Shown here: positions 1 to 5,704 of the stretch, piece by piece
Layout of the letters: each line of letters begins with the position of its first letter
How positions within the stretch are numbered: position 1 is the first letter of the stretch
Source: Saprospiraceae bacterium
GTDB taxonomy: Bacteria > Bacteroidota > Bacteroidia > Chitinophagales > Saprospiraceae
Direction of reading: 5' to 3'
DNA length: 5,704 nt
Assembly (NCBI GenBank): GCA_020850025.1
Contig: JADZFI010000016.1
Span: 1 to 5,704, forward strand
Translations under genes and position numbers: made by a program
The notes under the pieces: generated by a model
Told to the model about the DNA's origin: nothing
Seen by the model: only the letters and a program-made list of their open reading frames with translations
The model's database searches: none

Positions 1-1153
1 AAAAACACCCATCCGGGTAGGAGTGGCCAAAGCCGATTATACCACAGGTATCGGAAAAAACGGCAAACTCGAAACCGGCGTAAAACTCACTATACTGCGT
101 TTCGAAAACGATGTGCAGGTGGACAGCCTCCCCGGCCAGCAACAGGAGTGGATCATACTGCCATATTTCACTTCCCTGTTCAAACTGCGGGAAGAGGTAG
201 CTGGCGCTTATTTTACCTACTCTACCAAAATCAACACAAAAACCGAGCTTAAAGCCGGACTTCGATATGAATACACCTCCACCAACCTGGGCTCGGTGGC
301 ACAACCCAACCTGGTGGATCGCAAGTATGGTTCCTGGTTTCCGAGTGTATTTCTCACGCATCATATCTCCGAACATCAGCAACTCAACCTCTCCTACAGT
401 CGGCGTATCAGCAGGCCGCTCATTCGCCATCTGGCGCCCTGGCTGATCTTTTCCGATCCTACTACGCTGGAAGGAGGAAATCCAGCCCTGCAGCCTTCTT
501 TCAACAACAGTTTCAACCTTCAATATTCCATTCATTCCTGGAATTTCGGGTTGGCTTACAGTGTGGAAGATCAACCCATCAGCTATGTCCCGAATGTGAA
601 TCCGGTGACCAACCGGCAGTTCAACTCCTCTCAGAACCTCGATCGCCAAACCATCTGGAGCGCCAATGGGTACAAGGCGTTCCAGCCGGTAAAATGGTGG
701 AGCCTTGCTGCCGGTGCTTACCTGAACGCCCTGGAATTGACCTTCACCCAGGAGGGCAAGAACCTGGAAATCAACAACCTTTTTTACGGTTTTAACCTCA
801 ATAACAGCTTCAGCTTGCCCAGGAAATTTACCCTGGAAGTATCCGGCAATTACAACGCGCCGAGTTATTGGGGCGTAGCCAAATGGAAATCTACCGGCGC
901 GCTGAATATAGCGGTGGAGAAAAATCTGGGCGATTCCCGGGGAAAACTTCGGCTGGCAGCCACCGATTTATTCCTGAGCACCAACTGGTTTGGCACCACC
1001 GATCACCCTGAAATACAATTGCTGGTAAAATCCTCTTATCAAATTGCCGAACGAACCCTTATGCTTTCCTGGACCAATACTTTCGGCAATAAAAAACTGA
1101 AATCAGCCCGCCAGCGGCAGACCGGAGCGGCAGAGGAGATGAAGCGCTTGTAG
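1..1153 (+). CDS. Outer-membrane beta-barrel family protein (TonB-receptor-like, OMP_b-brl_3), 3' part only
   Basis: The reading frame is open to the left edge (first full codon at base 2, reading KTPIRVGVAKADY) and stops at TAG 1151-1153, giving the last 383 residues of a protein whose family is usually about 750-950 residues. The GTG at 23 is internal, because family-like sequence continues upstream of it. Family hallmarks in order are GKNGKLETGVK, then KTELKAGLRYEYT, then the barrel signature SYSRRISRP followed by DPTTLEGGNPALQPSFNNSF, and a C-terminal strand ending LSWTNTFGNKK plus a short basic and acidic tail. Alternating aromatic and polar residues throughout fit transmembrane beta strands. 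The N-terminal carboxypeptidase-like and plug regions would lie outside the window. This family sits in the outer membrane of Bacteroidota. Its cargo is mostly unknown, and it is distinct from SusC nutrient importers. No SusD partner is visible downstream. Confidence 0.88.
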   Translation, partial: KTPIRVGVAKADYTTGIGKNGKLETGVKLTILRFENDVQVDSLPGQQQEWIILPYFTSLFKLREEVAGAYFTYSTKINTKTELKAGLRYEYTSTNLGSVAQPNLVDRKYGSWFPSVFLTHHISEHQQLNLSYSRRISRPLIRHLAPWLIFSDPTTLEGGNPALQPSFNNSFNLQYSIHSWNFGLAYSVEDQPISYVPNVNPVTNRQFNSSQNLDRQTIWSANGYKAFQPVKWWSLAAGAYLNALELTFTQEGKNLEINNLFYGFNLNNSFSLPRKFTLEVSGNYNAPSYWGVAKWKSTGALNIAVEKNLGDSRGKLRLAATDLFLSTNWFGTTDHPEIQLLVKSSYQIAERTLMLSWTNTFGNKKLKSARQRQTGAAEEMKRL

Positions 1154-1170
1154 GGGCTGGGGTTCAAAGG

Positions 1171-1195
1171 GTATGGTTTCCTGAAACCTTGATAC
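1171..1195 (+). repeat. Imperfect inverted repeat downstream of the barrel gene
   Basis: GTATGGTTT (1171-1179) can pair with AAACC (1184-1188) and ATAC (1192-1195), leaving a CCTG loop and a three-base TTG bulge on the 3' arm. The core GGTTTCCTGAAACC is a perfect inverted repeat. It begins 17 bases after the barrel stop codon and ends just before the promoter candidate of the next gene. No T-run follows and the stem is not GC-rich, so it is a weak terminator at best. It could also be an operator or chance. Confidence 0.3.
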
Positions 1196-1198
1196 TAC

Positions 1199-1226
1199 TT
1201 GAATGATAATGATCCCATTATCTTCG
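1199..1226 (+). promoter_or_regulatory. Bacteroidota-type promoter candidate for the secreted esterase
   Basis: TTG at 1199-1201, a 17-base spacer, and TATCTTCG at 1219-1226 match the Bacteroidota sigma-factor pattern TTG-N17-23-TAnnTTTG with one mismatch in the -7 box (C for the third T). Transcription would begin near 1231-1233, leaving a leader of roughly 16-18 bases before the ATG at 1249. This implies the esterase gene is transcribed separately from the barrel gene on the same strand. The sequence CCTATCTCTGGCCC directly before the ATG holds no Shine-Dalgarno motif, which is normal for this phylum. Confidence 0.5.
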
Positions 1227-1248
1227 CCCATCCACCTATCTCTGGCCC

Positions 1249-3939
1249 ATGAAATTTATTCCCCTGTTCTTGCTCCTTAGCAGCACCCTCACCGCTCAGG
1301 TTACCCTGCTGGAATTTCCGAAAAATCTGCAATTCTACCCACGGGACGTTCAAACGAACCTGGCGACGATGCGCATTCGTGGCATACGGCCTGCCGTATC
1401 GACCGATAGCCTGATCCTGGAGATGAACTCTAGTTTTGGCTCACAATTCCGGAAAGGCTATGCACTCCAGGATTTTCCTTCGGATACTTTTACCATAAAC
1501 TTTCCTTTCGAAGCAGGATGGGAACAATTCGACTTTGATCTCTGGGAAAAATCGGCAGCAGGCATGACGCTGCTTGCCACTGCCAAACAAATTGTGGGCG
1601 GTGATGTGATTGCCATACAAGGACAATCCAACGCCCAGGCAGTGGCCTACAACGGCGATGCCAATATCTGGCAATCGCCCTTTATACGTTGCTTCGGCAA
1701 TTCGGATCCCAATAACTACACCGACACCCAATGGTACATGGCCGAAGGCAACGGATATTTTACCCCGGGCTCCATCGGGCAGTGGGCGCTGCGCATGGCG
1801 TATGAGTTGCAGTGGTTTTTTCAAATACCCATCGCGGTAATTAACGGCGCGGATCCCGGAAAACCCATCGAGTTTTTTCAGCGGAATGACGCGCTGCCTG
1901 CCGATCCTGCCACCAACTATGGTCGCTTTCTGCAGCGACTACAAAATTCGGGACTGGACGGCCATATCCGTGCCATGATCTATTACCAGGGCGAATCTGA
2001 TGGAGACCGTGCCCTCATCCACAAAACCCTGTTTGAAGCGCTGCATGAAGACTGGCGCACAGATTATCCTTCCATTGAAGCTTTTTATGTGGTTCAGGTG
2101 CGGGAAGGTTGCGGGGCCCCATCGCTGCAATTGCGCCAATATCAAAAGGAATTTTCCCAATATCTGCCCAATACACACGCGGTTACCGCCAACGGCATTA
2201 CCGGCCACGACGGCTGCCATTACGCTGTTGCCGGATACACCCAACTGGGCGAAAAACTGTTTCACCACCTGGCGTTTGACCTTTATGGCGCAGAGACGGC
2301 TGGGCAATTAAACTTTCAGGCCCTTTCAGCACGTTATACCAACGAAACCAATACCCAAATTGAAATCATCACGGATGGCGCCTTCCTTACATCAGCGCCT
2401 GGCAGCTATGCCGATTTTCTTCTAAGCGATGGCAGCAGTTCCGTGATCGGCATCAGCAGCGCCGCCAACAGGATCTGGCTGGACCTGGATCAGCCGGTGT
2501 ACAATCCTTCGGCAGGAATTTCCTATGCAGGTCATGCCGGAGATTCCGGCGGCTGGGTGCTGAACAGCGAGGGTTACGGGATGTATTCATTTTACAACCT
2601 GCCCATCGAAAACCACACCCCCCTGGCCAATTACGACATCCCGGGCATCATGTCGGGGCCGGGCAATTGCATTCAGCTGGATGGTCAGGATGATGCCTTG
2701 TTTTTGGGGCCGGTGTTGGGCAATTCCTACACCAAGGAGGCCTGGATTTACTGGCAGGGAGGCGGCTTAGGCAATAACATGCTCTCCGGAGCGGTGAACA
2801 CAGCTTTTTGGGCGCCTTCCTTCGGGAGTACCTACCAACTCTGTGCCGGGCACAATGGCGCCTGGTTCCAGGTAGTAGATCAGACACCGCTCAAGCCCTT
2901 TGAATGGACGCATGTGGCCTTAACCTACGACGAGGCCGGTGGTCTGATGCGGCTGTATCGGAACGGGAATTTGGTGAGTGAGGCACAAAATATTCCACCT
3001 CATAACGATCCCAACCTGTACGTTGGCGCCTATGCCGGAGGGTATACTTTTCATGGTAGAATAGACGAGGTGCGTATTTGGGATCATCCCCGCACACAAG
3101 ACGATATCCGGGCTAATCTATGCCAGAAGCTCAAAGGCAACGAGGCAGGACTTTCCGCCTATTTCCGCTTTGATCAACAGGACGGACTCACAGCCCTGGC
3201 TACTACCGGCAATGTTTCCGGCCAGGCGCAGGGCGCTCCGCTTAACCTCTGGCGGCGTTCGGCGGCGCCCCTGGGCACACGCAGCGTGTACACCTACGGG
3301 GAGGCCTCCCAACTCAGTGTGGCATTGCCTTCCGGCGACAGTCTGGTTTGGCGGACAGCCGGAGTGCCTTCGTTTGCGCATTTGTATTTTACGGAGGAAA
3401 TCCCCAACGTGCTGGAGCCGGCCGATGGTCATGTACTGGTGGACAATCAGCGTTATTTCGGGGTGCATTTCCCGGCGGCCGACCTGGATTCTTTCCAGTT
3501 GACGTACCATTACACTGGCAATCCGTTCACCCTGGTAGACGAGCCACGGCTCAATCTGCTCAAGCGCCGGGATAATGCCCAGCCATTCTGGTCAGAAGTG
3601 GATTCCGTGCAGTTTGATTTTACGCAAAACACGGCAGTTTACTCGGGGAAACAACCGCAGGAGATGATCTTAGCCATTCGGGAAAACACCGTTGGCGCCT
3701 CACAAATTTGGTCCAAAAAAGATCTTTTCTACCCCAATCCGGCCTCCAACTGGCTTTTTGTGCAGCATCCTGACCTCAACAGCCTGGTGATCTATGATTT
3801 ACATGGCAGAAAATGCCTGGAGCACCAGGGGCCGGTTTGGGTCGTGGATCTGCAGCAACTCCCTGCCGGCATGTATCTGGTGGAGATTCGGTTGAAGGAT
3901 GAGCGTACGTTCCGGAAAAAGCTGGCAGTGGCAAGGTGA
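1249..3939 (+). CDS. Secreted SASA/SGNH carbohydrate esterase with LamG domain and T9SS sorting domain
   Basis: This 896-residue protein has a signal peptide at residues 1-16 (MKF, a hydrophobic stretch, then LTA before Q17). A beta-rich region (about 20-115) precedes a sialate O-acetylesterase-like (SASA, PF03629-type) domain at about 116-345. Its motifs are GQSN (125-128, predicted nucleophile Ser127), YYQGES (245-250) and DGCH (321-324, predicted Asp321/His324), so the catalytic machinery appears intact. A beta-rich linker leads to a LamG/concanavalin-like domain (about 468-625; WTHVALTYD, then RLYRNG, then GRIDEVRIWD), an unassigned region (about 676-820) and a T9SS type A sorting domain (about 826-896; YPNPAS, IYDLHGRK, LPAGMYLVEI). 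The protein should be exported through the outer membrane and released or anchored at the surface. Family members remove acetyl or other acyl groups from sugars. The actual substrate cannot be read from the sequence, and no polysaccharide-utilisation genes are adjacent. The ATG is supported by the signal peptide. Confidence 0.88.
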   Translation: MKFIPLFLLLSSTLTAQVTLLEFPKNLQFYPRDVQTNLATMRIRGIRPAVSTDSLILEMNSSFGSQFRKGYALQDFPSDTFTINFPFEAGWEQFDFDLWEKSAAGMTLLATAKQIVGGDVIAIQGQSNAQAVAYNGDANIWQSPFIRCFGNSDPNNYTDTQWYMAEGNGYFTPGSIGQWALRMAYELQWFFQIPIAVINGADPGKPIEFFQRNDALPADPATNYGRFLQRLQNSGLDGHIRAMIYYQGESDGDRALIHKTLFEALHEDWRTDYPSIEAFYVVQVREGCGAPSLQLRQYQKEFSQYLPNTHAVTANGITGHDGCHYAVAGYTQLGEKLFHHLAFDLYGAETAGQLNFQALSARYTNETNTQIEIITDGAFLTSAPGSYADFLLSDGSSSVIGISSAANRIWLDLDQPVYNPSAGISYAGHAGDSGGWVLNSEGYGMYSFYNLPIENHTPLANYDIPGIMSGPGNCIQLDGQDDALFLGPVLGNSYTKEAWIYWQGGGLGNNMLSGAVNTAFWAPSFGSTYQLCAGHNGAWFQVVDQTPLKPFEWTHVALTYDEAGGLMRLYRNGNLVSEAQNIPPHNDPNLYVGAYAGGYTFHGRIDEVRIWDHPRTQDDIRANLCQKLKGNEAGLSAYFRFDQQDGLTALATTGNVSGQAQGAPLNLWRRSAAPLGTRSVYTYGEASQLSVALPSGDSLVWRTAGVPSFAHLYFTEEIPNVLEPADGHVLVDNQRYFGVHFPAADLDSFQLTYHYTGNPFTLVDEPRLNLLKRRDNAQPFWSEVDSVQFDFTQNTAVYSGKQPQEMILAIRENTVGASQIWSKKDLFYPNPASNWLFVQHPDLNSLVIYDLHGRKCLEHQGPVWVVDLQQLPAGMYLVEIRLKDERTFRKKLAVAR

Positions 3940-3948
3940 TATACCGAA

Positions 3949-4461
3949 CTACTTAAACCACCCCGCGTACATCACGTAATTGTTCGCAATGCGCTCAATC
4001 TGACCTTTGAACAGGTCGGGGGTGAGTTCCTTAACGCGTTTGGCGGGTACGCCGGCATAAACGCCGCCGGCATGGCATACGGTGTTTTCCAGCACCACTG
4101 CGCCGGCGGCAATGAGGCAGTTTTCTTCCACCACCGCCTGATCCATGATGATGGCGCCCATGCCCACCAGCACGTTGTTGTGCAGCGTACACCCGTGCAC
4201 CAACGCCCGGTGCCCGATGCTCACGTTATCGCCAATGGTGGTGCCGCATTTCTGGTAGGTGCCATGCAAAATAGCGCCATCCTGGATGTTCACTTTGTTG
4301 CCCATGCGGATAAAGTTCACATCACCGCGCACCACGGCCTGGAACCAAACGGAGCATTCATCGCCCATCACCACATCCCCGATGATGGTGGCGTTTTCCG
4401 CCAAAAAACAATTTTCACCAAACTGAGGCGTCAGATCGCGGCAAGGAAGAATAAGTGCCAT
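3949..4461 (-). CDS. Gamma carbonic anhydrase family protein (left-handed beta-helix hexapeptide repeat)
   Basis: This full-length 170-residue protein fits the YrdA/CamH-like branch of gamma carbonic anhydrases. Hexapeptide repeats run through the body (TIIGDVVMGD, IGDNVSIGH, VLVGMGAIIMD, AAGAVVLENTV) and it ends with the family signature YAGVPAKRVKEL plus a C-terminal helix. Metal-ligand histidines are H66, H84 and H89. R45, D47, Q60 and D61 match the spacing of conserved residues in the archaeal enzyme Cam (Arg59, Asp61, Gln75, Asp76). H66 and H84 are only 18 apart, so the acidic loop that carries the Cam proton-shuttle glutamate is absent, as in CamH-type proteins. Known relatives are cytoplasmic trimers with one metal at each subunit interface. 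Activity varies, so carbonic anhydrase function is possible but not assured. The gene follows the VanZ-like gene by 28 bases and converges with the esterase gene, 9 bases away. Confidence 0.93.
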   Translation of the reverse strand: MALILPCRDLTPQFGENCFLAENATIIGDVVMGDECSVWFQAVVRGDVNFIRMGNKVNIQDGAILHGTYQKCGTTIGDNVSIGHRALVHGCTLHNNVLVGMGAIIMDQAVVEENCLIAAGAVVLENTVCHAGGVYAGVPAKRVKELTPDLFKGQIERIANNYVMYAGWFK

Positions 4462-4465
4462 GGGA

Positions 4466-4495
4466 AATGTGATTAATGTGATAATGTGATTAATG
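4466..4495. repeat. Short tandem repeat, AATGTGAT(T) units, in the VanZ/gamma-CA gap
   Basis: Three units stand head to tail: AATGTGATT (4466-4474), AATGTGAT (4475-4482) and AATGTGATT (4483-4491), followed by a partial AATG (4492-4495). Equivalently, the 13-base AATGTGATTAATG occurs at 4466 and again at 4483. On the coding (minus) strand it reads as AATCACATT units that end five bases before the ATG of the gamma-carbonic-anhydrase gene. The repeat also holds the last codon and stop of the VanZ-like gene. It fills essentially the whole 28-base intergenic gap. Confidence 0.8.
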
Positions 4496-4852
4496 GGGGC
4501 TAAGTACCCGGAAAATTATGAGCGTCAGGAAGGAACCGGAGGCGTTGGCGAGCATATCGTCGAATTCAAAGGAGCGGTTGGGGAAAAAAGTGCCCTGTAT
4601 CCATTCCATGAATGCGCCGTAACCGGTAGCCAGAACAAAGATAAGCACCTGTTGCCACAGGGGAATGGGCGTTGGTCCGGATTTGCTGCGCCCCCAAAAG
4701 AGGAGCACTGTCAGCAGGGCATAAGCGGCGGCGTGGAACAGCTTATCGGCCGAGAACAGGTCGAACTTGGGCATGGGGGTTCCGGAGTTAATGGAAAGCC
4801 AGGTGATGATGGCCAGCCAGATCAACGCCGGGAGGTAGTATTTCCCTGTCAT
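4490..4852 (-). CDS. VanZ-family small integral membrane protein
   Basis: This 120-residue protein has about four predicted membrane segments (roughly residues 6-22, 39-53, 67-82 and 104-117). The VanZ-like pattern is clear: DKLFHAAAY (36-44) with D36, K37, H40 and Y44; then GAFMEWIQ (79-86) with E83 and Q86; then PNRSFEFDDMLANASG (91-106) with R93, D98 or D99, N103 and G106. VanZ itself confers low-level teicoplanin resistance in enterococci by an unclear mechanism, and most chromosomal homologues of this size have no known role, so a resistance function should not be inferred. The ATG (4850-4852) overlaps the TGA of the upstream SH3-domain gene as ATGA, indicating a shared transcript and probably translational coupling. 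The product would sit in the inner membrane. Confidence 0.88.
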   Translation of the reverse strand: MTGKYYLPALIWLAIITWLSINSGTPMPKFDLFSADKLFHAAAYALLTVLLFWGRSKSGPTPIPLWQQVLIFVLATGYGAFMEWIQGTFFPNRSFEFDDMLANASGSFLTLIIFRVLSPH

Positions 4853-5493
4853 CGGTTTTTCTTTTTATCTTCCAGAACGCCCTGTCGCTTGGTTTTGTAA
4901 AAATGTACCCCTGCGCCGAACACCCATCCTTCATTGCCGGTTTTAGTGCGCACTTTTACCCAGTGATCGGTCACTTTTTCCGTACCCAGACTGATTTCCT
5001 GGGTCCATTCCGTTTTTTTATTGAGGAAGGTAACCGGTTCGTAAAGCTTGAGCGACTCCAGGGTTTCGCCCTTCAGGCCGGGTTCTTTGCGCACTTTGAG
5101 TCCGTCGATACTCACGTACAGCGTGCTGCCAGAGCTTTTATTGGCGGTGGTAGCAGCAGGCGGCGGCGTGGCGCTTTTTTTAATATCATTGGTCAGCTCC
5201 GGGCGTTTGGGCGGAGGTCCGGATTTGGGCTGCGGCTGGGTTGGCTGACTCTGGGCAGCGGGTTGCGGCATTTCCGGGTGTTCTTTTTCTTTCGCCGGCG
5301 CCGGAGCAGGCCGTGGTTTTGCGCTCACCGAATCGGGTTTTGCCGGCCTGTCTTCGTCGGCCTCCGAGCCGTCTAATTCCCGCACCTGGCGTACAGATTC
5401 GGAGCGGCGTTCGGCGCATTTGGAAAAGCCCCACAGGAGAGCACAGACCAAAAACGCCAGCAAGATGAGGGTTTCAGCCTTGGGTAGTTTCAT
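4849..5493 (-). CDS. Membrane-anchored proline-rich protein with bacterial SH3 domain
   Basis: From the ATG at 5491-5493 the product is 214 residues. A single N-terminal membrane segment (about residues 8-24, LILLAFLVCALLWGF) follows a short basic stretch. Next come a charged stretch (26-50), a long proline/lysine/alanine-rich low-complexity linker (about 50-115) and a C-terminal SH3b-type domain (about 124-198) with DGLKVRKEPG, LKLYEPVTFL, WVKVRTKTG and EGWVFG. SH3b domains often bind peptidoglycan or peptides, and here the domain would lie in the periplasm at the end of a flexible spacer. The frame stays open upstream to a TTG at 5526, but that start would overlap the HxlR gene by 23 bases and its TTG coincides with a promoter -33 element, so the ATG is preferred. 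No specific function is recognised. Coupling to a VanZ-like membrane protein suggests an envelope role (inference). Confidence 0.85.
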   Translation of the reverse strand: MKLPKAETLILLAFLVCALLWGFSKCAERRSESVRQVRELDGSEADEDRPAKPDSVSAKPRPAPAPAKEKEHPEMPQPAAQSQPTQPQPKSGPPPKRPELTNDIKKSATPPPAATTANKSSGSTLYVSIDGLKVRKEPGLKGETLESLKLYEPVTFLNKKTEWTQEISLGTEKVTDHWVKVRTKTGNEGWVFGAGVHFYKTKRQGVLEDKKKNR

Positions 5494-5498
5494 GCCGG

Positions 5499-5526
5499 CA
5501 AAATTAGGATTTACCGTGGTATTCAA
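5499..5526 (-). promoter_or_regulatory. Bacteroidota-type promoter candidate for the SH3-VanZ-gamma-CA genes
   Basis: On the minus strand, TTG (5526-5524), a 17-base spacer and TAATTTTG (5506-5499) match TTG-N17-23-TAnnTTTG at every fixed base. The first three bases of the -7 box, TAA, are also the stop codon of the HxlR gene. Only five bases (CCGGC) separate the -7 box from the ATG at 5493, so transcription is expected to start at or next to the start codon and give a leaderless or nearly leaderless mRNA. The site would let the downstream three genes be expressed independently of the regulator gene. Confidence 0.55.
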
Positions 5527-5704
5527 GCGCTTCCAATACAGGAATCAGCGCACGACCGCGTTCAGTCAGGGCATATTCAATGTGCAGGGGCTTTTCCTGA
5601 ACAACGGTTTTGTCCAGCAGGCCTGCTTCTTCCATTTCGCGCAGCGCCACCGCCACTGATTGCTTACTGGACCCCGGCAACTGACGCAACAAGGCATTGA
5701 AGCG
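5504..5704 (-). CDS. HxlR-family winged helix-turn-helix transcriptional regulator, 3' part only
   Basis: The frame is open to the right edge (first full codon 5704-5702) and stops at TAA 5506-5504, giving the last 66 residues of a family usually 100-130 long. The visible part covers the second half of the winged-helix domain. It begins RFNALLRQLPGSSKQSV, where HxlR proteins typically have RF-x-EL-x-x-x-LPGIS. The recognition-helix region ALREMEEAGLL, a wing containing VVQEKPLHIEYALTERG and the closing helix ALIPVLEALEYHG follow. The N-terminal part, which in many members has a redox- or ligand-sensing cysteine, lies outside. The sequence fits HxlR better than MarR because of the LPG and EYALTERG pattern. 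Such regulators commonly control adjacent genes, so the downstream SH3/VanZ operon or a gene beyond the edge are candidate targets (inference). Confidence 0.85.
   Translation of the reverse strand, partial: RFNALLRQLPGSSKQSVAVALREMEEAGLLDKTVVQEKPLHIEYALTERGRALIPVLEALEYHGKS

Noticed and set aside
23..1153. GTG at 23 as the start of the outer-membrane barrel gene
   Set aside because: The frame is open to the left edge, the residues before it continue family-like sequence, and the product would lack the N-terminal half of the family. It is a truncated gene, not a short one.
1171..1195. Rho-independent terminator for the barrel gene
   Set aside because: The hairpin has a bulge, few GC pairs and no following T-run, so it is listed only as an imperfect inverted repeat.
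1441..3510. Several minus-strand and alternate-frame open frames (70-130 codons) inside the esterase gene
   Set aside because: They overlap a continuous 896-codon gene with conserved catalytic and sorting motifs, and their translations look like shadow frames.
4072..4476. 134-codon plus-strand open frame opposite the gamma-CA gene
   Set aside because: It lies antisense to a full-length conserved gene, is rich in His and Ala as expected from reading the complement of hexapeptide repeats, and shows no family motif.
4466..4491. TGTGA motifs in the AATGTGAT repeat as CRP-type operator half-sites
   Set aside because: The units are direct repeats rather than the inverted TGTGA-N6-TCACA arrangement, and they lie at a gene end within an operon, so the resemblance is probably coincidental.
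4490..4852. Glycopeptide resistance from the VanZ-like gene
   Set aside because: VanZ-family proteins are widespread outside resistance clusters, no other van genes are present, and the producer is a Gram-negative type not targeted by teicoplanin.
4493..4900. 135-codon plus-strand open frame opposite the VanZ-like gene
   Set aside because: It is antisense to a recognisable VanZ-family gene and has no motif or membrane pattern of its own.
4903..5376. 157-codon plus-strand open frame opposite the SH3-domain gene
   Set aside because: Its Phe/Arg/Gly-rich composition comes from the complement of lysine- and proline-rich codons. The opposite strand has a coherent membrane segment, linker and SH3b domain.
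5494..5526. TTG at 5526 as the start of the SH3-domain protein
   Set aside because: It would overlap the regulator gene by 23 bases, adds 11 residues ahead of the membrane segment, and the TTG fits better as a promoter -33 element. The ATG at 5493 is preferred.

Overview
The window looks like ordinary chromosomal DNA from a Bacteroidota, and the style of the large secreted protein suggests the Saprospiria/Lewinella side of the phylum (inference; no marker gene is present). The evidence is a TonB-receptor-like outer-membrane barrel of the OMP_b-brl_3 type, a secreted enzyme ending in a type IX secretion (T9SS) sorting domain, no clear Shine-Dalgarno sequences, and two promoter-like sites that fit the Bacteroidota TTG-N17-TAnnTTTG pattern.

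Left half, plus strand: (1) the 3' end of an outer-membrane beta-barrel gene, cut by the left edge; (2) a 95-bp intergenic gap with an imperfect inverted repeat and a good promoter candidate; (3) an 896-residue secreted multidomain protein with an N-terminal beta region, an SGNH/SASA carbohydrate-esterase domain with its catalytic motifs intact, a LamG/concanavalin-like domain, an unassigned beta-rich region and a T9SS C-terminal domain. It probably removes acyl groups from a polysaccharide outside the cell.

Right half, minus strand, in transcription order from the right edge: the 3' end of an HxlR-family winged-helix regulator (cut by the right edge), a membrane-anchored proline-rich protein with a bacterial SH3 domain, a small VanZ-family membrane protein whose ATG overlaps the preceding stop (ATGA), and a gamma-carbonic-anhydrase-family left-handed beta-helix protein. 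The tight spacing suggests one transcription unit. An internal promoter candidate sits at the HxlR/SH3 junction, so the last three genes may be expressed separately from the regulator. The two halves converge with only 9 bp between stop codons.

No RNA gene, mobile element, CRISPR array or defence system was seen. I found no convincing undescribed system. The observations most worth a second look are the predicted leaderless start of the SH3 gene, a short tandem repeat between the VanZ and carbonic-anhydrase genes, and the unassigned domain of the esterase.
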